A stretch of 64,000 nt of DNA from contig NZ_CAJVAS010000034.1 in assembly GCF_910593845.1 (NCBI RefSeq), positions 1 to 64,000 on the forward strand, given 5' to 3'. Source of the DNA: Paenibacillus solanacearum (GTDB taxonomy: Bacteria > Bacillota > Bacilli > Paenibacillales > NBRC-103111). The notes below the pieces were generated by a model. The model worked only from the letters and a program-made list of their open reading frames with translations. It searched no databases and was not told the origin of the DNA. The position numbers were made by a program, and so were the translations under genes. Shown in pieces: positions 60,595 through 64,000 of this stretch (positions within the stretch are counted from its first letter, which is position 1; each line of letters begins with the position of its first letter).

Positions 60595-61947
60595 ATGATA
60601 TTCCTGTTGAAGAGATCCGCCTTATTGCTGCTTGTTTCCGCTGCGGCACTTGCCGGCTGCAACTCGGGAGATTCGAACGGCCAGAAGGACGGTGCCGAAC
60701 CACAAGGCGGCCAGCAAGCCCTCGTCGACAAGCCGGTTGTCTCTACCGAACCGGTTACGCTTGAGCTGTATGCTTATGTAGCGAGAATGACCGAAGACAA
60801 TTTCCAGAATGTGATCGTCAAGCAAGTGCAGAAGAAATACCCTCACATCTCGGTGAATCTGTCCTTCGGAGGCAGAGGGGACTTGGAGAAGCGGATTGCC
60901 GCCGGTACGGTTCCCGATATTATATTTACGGCCAACAATATTTATCCGGCGGTCAAGATGCTCGATATTCCGTTCGATATGACCAGCTCGATCAAGAAAT
61001 TTGGCATCGATCTGAGCAAATTCGACAAGGAGGCGGTTGCCACCATTCGCGACATGGAGGCCGACAAATCCATGTATGCGGTTCCGTTCAGCCTGAATGC
61101 GGGAGCGCTGTTCTACAACAAGGACATGTTCGACCGGTTTGGGGTTCCTTATCCGTCCGATGGGATGACTTGGGATCAGGTTATTGATATCTCCCGCACC
61201 ATGACCAAGCAGGTAGACGGTGTGCAATATGTCGGCTGGGACGCCGGCATGCCGGATGCTATTGCCGCGCCGTTCGGCGTCTCCCTGGTCGATCCGAAGA
61301 CGTTCAAATCAACATTCAACAGTCCTGCCTATAAGAAGGTGTTCGAGTTGCAGAAGGCGGCTTGGGATATGCCCGGATATCTGGGCCAGAAGGGCACCGA
61401 TACCCGATTCAGCATAGCGGCGTTCATCGGGCAGAAGAGAGTCGGCATGGACGCGGAATGGGTCAGCGAACTCCTGCTTCCGCTTGCCGATGCGGAAGCC
61501 AATGGAGACGCCCCGAATTGGGATATTGCGACACTTCCGAACTTTGCCGAGCATGCGGGGAAAGGACGGGATTTACATGCCGGCTTCCTGCTTATATCCA
61601 AACAAAGCAAGTATAAGGATCAGGCCATGCAGCTTATCGAAGTGGTCACTTCCAAGGAAGCTCAGCTTTATATGAGCAGAAATGGACGCATGGCGGCATT
61701 GAACGACCCCCAGGTAATCAAGGAGTTCGGTCAAGATGTCCCGGCCCTCAGGAACAAGAAGGTTGAAAACATATTCAAATATCCGCAGTCACCTGCATAT
61801 GTGTATACCATATATGATAACGATATATTGTCGATTGTGCGGGGTATCGACAAGGAAATTGCAGTGAACAACAAGGACGTCAACACTGCGCTTAGAGAGG
61901 CTCAGGAGAAAGCGGACAAGATGCTGGACATGCTGACGAACAAATAA
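60595..61947 (+). CDS. Extracellular solute-binding lipoprotein, orphan
   Basis: This protein has 450 residues. The signal ends in the lipobox ALAGC, followed by a Gly/Asp/Gln-rich linker. Family-1 motifs are FYNKDMFDRFGVPYP, TWDQVIDISRTM and VTSKEAQLYMSRNGRMAAL, with the C-terminus DVNTALREAQEKADK. GAAGAGGTG precedes the ATG. It is the intact counterpart of the fragment at 54772 and a paralogue of the proteins at 2070 and 11706. No permease or ATPase gene follows, only an IS630 relic, so it depends on transporters elsewhere or acts as a surface receptor. Confidence 0.88.
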   Translation: MIFLLKRSALLLLVSAAALAGCNSGDSNGQKDGAEPQGGQQALVDKPVVSTEPVTLELYAYVARMTEDNFQNVIVKQVQKKYPHISVNLSFGGRGDLEKRIAAGTVPDIIFTANNIYPAVKMLDIPFDMTSSIKKFGIDLSKFDKEAVATIRDMEADKSMYAVPFSLNAGALFYNKDMFDRFGVPYPSDGMTWDQVIDISRTMTKQVDGVQYVGWDAGMPDAIAAPFGVSLVDPKTFKSTFNSPAYKKVFELQKAAWDMPGYLGQKGTDTRFSIAAFIGQKRVGMDAEWVSELLLPLADAEANGDAPNWDIATLPNFAEHAGKGRDLHAGFLLISKQSKYKDQAMQLIEVVTSKEAQLYMSRNGRMAALNDPQVIKEFGQDVPALRNKKVENIFKYPQSPAYVYTIYDNDILSIVRGIDKEIAVNNKDVNTALREAQEKADKMLDMLTNK

Positions 61948-62119
61948 GGAAAGCGCTGCCAGCCGCGGGTAACCTCGGAAGCGAGCTGTTTTCGCGCTTG
62001 TCCTGGCTCTGGCGATTTTGACGCGCAACGAAAGACAGGCATCTGGCGAACTGAACAGCGGCAATAAAGCATGATTGTTAAGGACAAATTGATAGTTTAA
62101 GTTTATTCGCGGGGAATCG

Positions 62120-62648
62120 TACCACAGATTTTGAAGTTAAAAAAAACGAATCGAATCGCTTTACAAAGCGTCTCCAACAGATGGGTGTGTAATTTGTGTG
62201 GACAAATTTGGGCATCTTTCGCTGCAACCCTACCGTGGGAAAGGCTGGTTTCAACAACGCCGCCCAAACCGATTACGTGCCACTTATACCCGTCCCCATG
62301 GTGTTCGCCATTTACTTGCTGCGCTCGATCTAAAAACGAACAAACTATACGGCCATGCTTCTAAAACGAAGAAACATGCGGATATTTTTCGTTTCTTCAA
62401 CGTGCTTCGCGGCCGCTTCCATCGCTCGGAAAGACTCTACATCATTCTCGATAATATTCACACCGACGTATGCCTCATGGCTAAATCGCATCGAATGTCA
62501 CTTTGCTCCGCTCCGGAAATTTGTATTGGAAGGTAGCGACTTCAGTGCACATAGGGACCTCGCCTCATCCCTTCAAGCCTATTTACGCTGGAGGAATAAA
62601 AACAAGCGCCATGCAGCTATCTTACGTGAGCAAAACAAGATCAACTAG
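62120..62648 (+). pseudogene. IS630-family transposase remnant
   Basis: Pieces of an IS630-type DDE transposase lie in three frames: DFEVKKNESNRFTKRLQQ, then VICVDKFGHLSLQPYRGKGW (first catalytic Asp) through ATYTRPHGVRHLLAALDL and LYIILDN, then TPTYASWLNRIECHFAPLRK and YLRWRNKNKRH. The segment around the second Asp (after LDN) is deleted. Several frameshifts make it inactive. Confidence 0.8.
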
Positions 62649-62740
62649 GACGGATTATTCGAACATCAAAGAAAAAGCAGAACAGGGTCCAATTCCGGCC
62701 CCGTCTCCCACTTGCAGGCCAGTCCATGCGCCGGTGCTAT

Positions 62741-63628
62741 TCAGCCGTTCCCTCTCCCGTTAGTGGACGGCTGCCGCTTTTTGCGGAATTCGGAGGGGGT
62801 GCAGGCATTGTATCTTTTGAAGATTCGGATGAACTGTGCCACATGGGGGAAGCCCGAACGGACCCCGATTTCGGCAACACCGAGCGGCTCAGTCAGCAGA
62901 AGATGCTCGGCCTTCTTGATTCGTCTCAAATGCAGGTAATCGACAAACGACATGCCCATGCACTGTTGGAAATATTTTATAAAATAGTGATACTCCAGAT
63001 GAACCAGATGCAGCACATCGTGAATGCGGACCGGATGGACATATTCGTTCTCTACGTAATCAAGCACCGGCTTTAGCCGCTGCCAGTCGGCCGGCGACAT
63101 CGGCACATTTGTGGCCGTATGGCGGATGATCAGCACGAGCATCTGCTTAAACGCCCCGCTGATGGCGAGCTCGTAGCCGGGCTCCATCCGGCAGGCCTCT
63201 TCATAAATACTTGTAAGCAAACGAATCATCGCTTCCTTCACGCTGGGGTAGGTGTCAAGGACCTCGTTCAGCTGATCCAACGGCTCCGATAATTCCAGCA
63301 GGACTGGAGCATGATCCTTGGCGTAGGTATCCAGCTGGGAAACGATATCGAATTGCAGCACGATTTGTTTGACCGGCTGCAGCCGCTTCGTGCGGTGTAA
63401 GCGGGACGATCCGATGATCAGCAAATCCCCTTCCTTCAGCTCATATACACAATCCTTCGTTTCCACCTCCATCGAGCCCTCGGTCAGAAGTAGTAGCTCC
63501 ACTTCCTTATGGTAATGCCAAGGGTTCCAGGACGAGGGGGGGAGGGATGAGAAGTTAATGTCCCATATTTTGTATCGTAGCAGGGGGTGATGATAATCGA
63601 CATGTTCATTTCGAACCGGATAATCCAT
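62741..63628 (-). CDS. AraC-family transcriptional regulator
   Basis: This protein has 295 residues. The N-terminal cupin (PWHYHKEVELLLLTEGSMEV, ELKEGDLLIIGSSRLHR) is followed by a C-terminal double helix-turn-helix (RIHDVLHLVHLEYHYFIKYFQ, GVAEIGVRSGFPHVAQFIRIFKRYNACTPSEFRKK). ATG 63628 follows GGGAGG. A TATAAT and a cre-like site lie just upstream. It is divergent from whatever lies beyond the right edge and probably regulates it. Confidence 0.85.
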   Translation of the reverse strand: MDYPVRNEHVDYHHPLLRYKIWDINFSSLPPSSWNPWHYHKEVELLLLTEGSMEVETKDCVYELKEGDLLIIGSSRLHRTKRLQPVKQIVLQFDIVSQLDTYAKDHAPVLLELSEPLDQLNEVLDTYPSVKEAMIRLLTSIYEEACRMEPGYELAISGAFKQMLVLIIRHTATNVPMSPADWQRLKPVLDYVENEYVHPVRIHDVLHLVHLEYHYFIKYFQQCMGMSFVDYLHLRRIKKAEHLLLTEPLGVAEIGVRSGFPHVAQFIRIFKRYNACTPSEFRKKRQPSTNGRGNG

Positions 63629-63650
63629 ACGATTCCTCCCATCTATTTCG

Positions 63651-63665
63651 AAGGCGCTTTCAACC
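63651..63665. promoter_or_regulatory. cre-like site upstream of AraC gene
   Basis: Minus-strand TTGAAAGCGCCTTCG keeps the TTGAAAGCG core of the cre consensus with two mismatches in the right half. It lies downstream of a minus-strand TATAAT (near 63668-63673), a repressing position. Confidence 0.45.
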
Positions 63666-63779
63666 AATTATAACATACCGTGCTACGGGGGAAACCCGGC
63701 AATGACAGTTTTGTATCATTATTTGACAGTTCTGTGGCTGGTTCCTCATTCCTGATCACCATACAATAGAATATATAAG

Positions 63780-63794
63780 AAAAAGCGCTTTCAA
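63780..63794. promoter_or_regulatory. cre-like site in the divergent region
   Basis: Minus-strand TTGAAAGCGCTTTTT, one mismatch from the cre consensus. It lies 13 bp after TACAAT (63762-63767), a possible plus-strand -10. From about 63857 to the edge a plus-strand frame is open (AVQAELQSATASSIYG onward) but has no start codon or ribosome binding site, so I do not call a gene. Confidence 0.5.
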
Positions 63795-64000
63795 ACAGTT
63801 ATAAGTGGAAAGATACGGCTCGGGCCAAAGCCGCGAAATCTCAAGTAAGCAGTGGAGTGAGGTGCTGTTCAAGCTGAGCTCCAGTCCGCTACCGCCTCCT
63901 CGATATACGGGAATCAGATCCTGATCATTATCCAGTCGTCCAAGGCCAAGCTTACCGAAGGGCAGCAAGAATACGAACACACAATTCTAAAGAACTTCAG

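Noticed and set aside
63756..63980. Minus-strand open frame at the right edge
   Set aside because: It has no ribosome binding site or family features and overlaps the cre-like site and promoter-like sequence of the divergent region.

Overview
The window looks like a chromosomal segment of a Paenibacillus/Cohnella-type Firmicute. This is inferred from strong GGAGG-type ribosome binding sites, frequent GTG/TTG starts, sigma-A promoters, cre-like sites, lipobox proteins, several AraC regulators, and repeated extracellular solute-binding lipoproteins beside secreted glycan-active enzymes. I see no rRNA, tRNA or CRISPR array, and no intact insertion sequence.

Layout. 0-2 kb: edge of an IS3-family element, a NUDIX remnant and an MFS exporter. 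2-7.7 kb: an apparent operon of a solute-binding lipoprotein, a Tat-exported phage-tail-spike-like protein ending in a Peptidase_S74 chaperone, and a sialate-O-acetylesterase-like enzyme. 7.9-11.2 kb: a secreted protein with two PF03640-type repeats and a cupredoxin domain, then an ECF sigma factor and its RskA-type anti-sigma factor. 11.7-15 kb: a second solute-binding lipoprotein with a secreted endonuclease/exonuclease/phosphatase-fold protein carrying a discoidin-type domain. 15-24.9 kb: an AraC regulator, a leader-peptide/attenuator upstream of a NUDIX and an aminoglycoside-phosphotransferase-like gene, a PHP phosphoesterase, a peptidase E homologue, an NDH-2-like oxidoreductase with an ECF41 sigma factor and a matching promoter, another phosphotransferase and an epimerase. 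25-31 kb: formaldehyde dehydrogenase, a second ECF sigma unit with an SRPBCC protein, VOC proteins and several gene remnants.

31.5-38.9 kb: a tight seven-gene operon (DSD1-type PLP enzyme, RidA, M20 hydrolase, MlrC/M81 peptidase, class III aminotransferase-like enzyme, SDR, IclR regulator) behind a palindrome that overlaps its promoter. 39-45.4 kb: an AraC regulator divergent from a five-gene operon (two Gfo/Idh/MocA oxidoreductases, a TIM-barrel isomerase, a GNAT protein, a ceramidase-like hydrolase), with phased direct repeats and a cre-like site between them. 46-49.9 kb: a GC-rich phosphodiester glycosidase, a TetR gene with an apparently leaderless promoter, a membrane protein and a peroxiredoxin-like protein. 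50-62 kb: a decayed duplication of an AraC / FAD-oxidoreductase / solute-binding-protein module, in which one copy keeps the regulator and oxidoreductases and the other keeps the binding protein. Between them lie a three-LTD-domain PHP metallohydrolase, an M14 carboxypeptidase and a GH78 rhamnosidase remnant. The right edge has an IS630 remnant and another AraC regulator.

Overall theme (inference): accessory carbohydrate or conjugate scavenging. Four solute-binding proteins (one a fragment) appear without any permease or ATPase gene, each next to extracellular hydrolases or oxidoreductases. Two catabolic operons have their own regulators.
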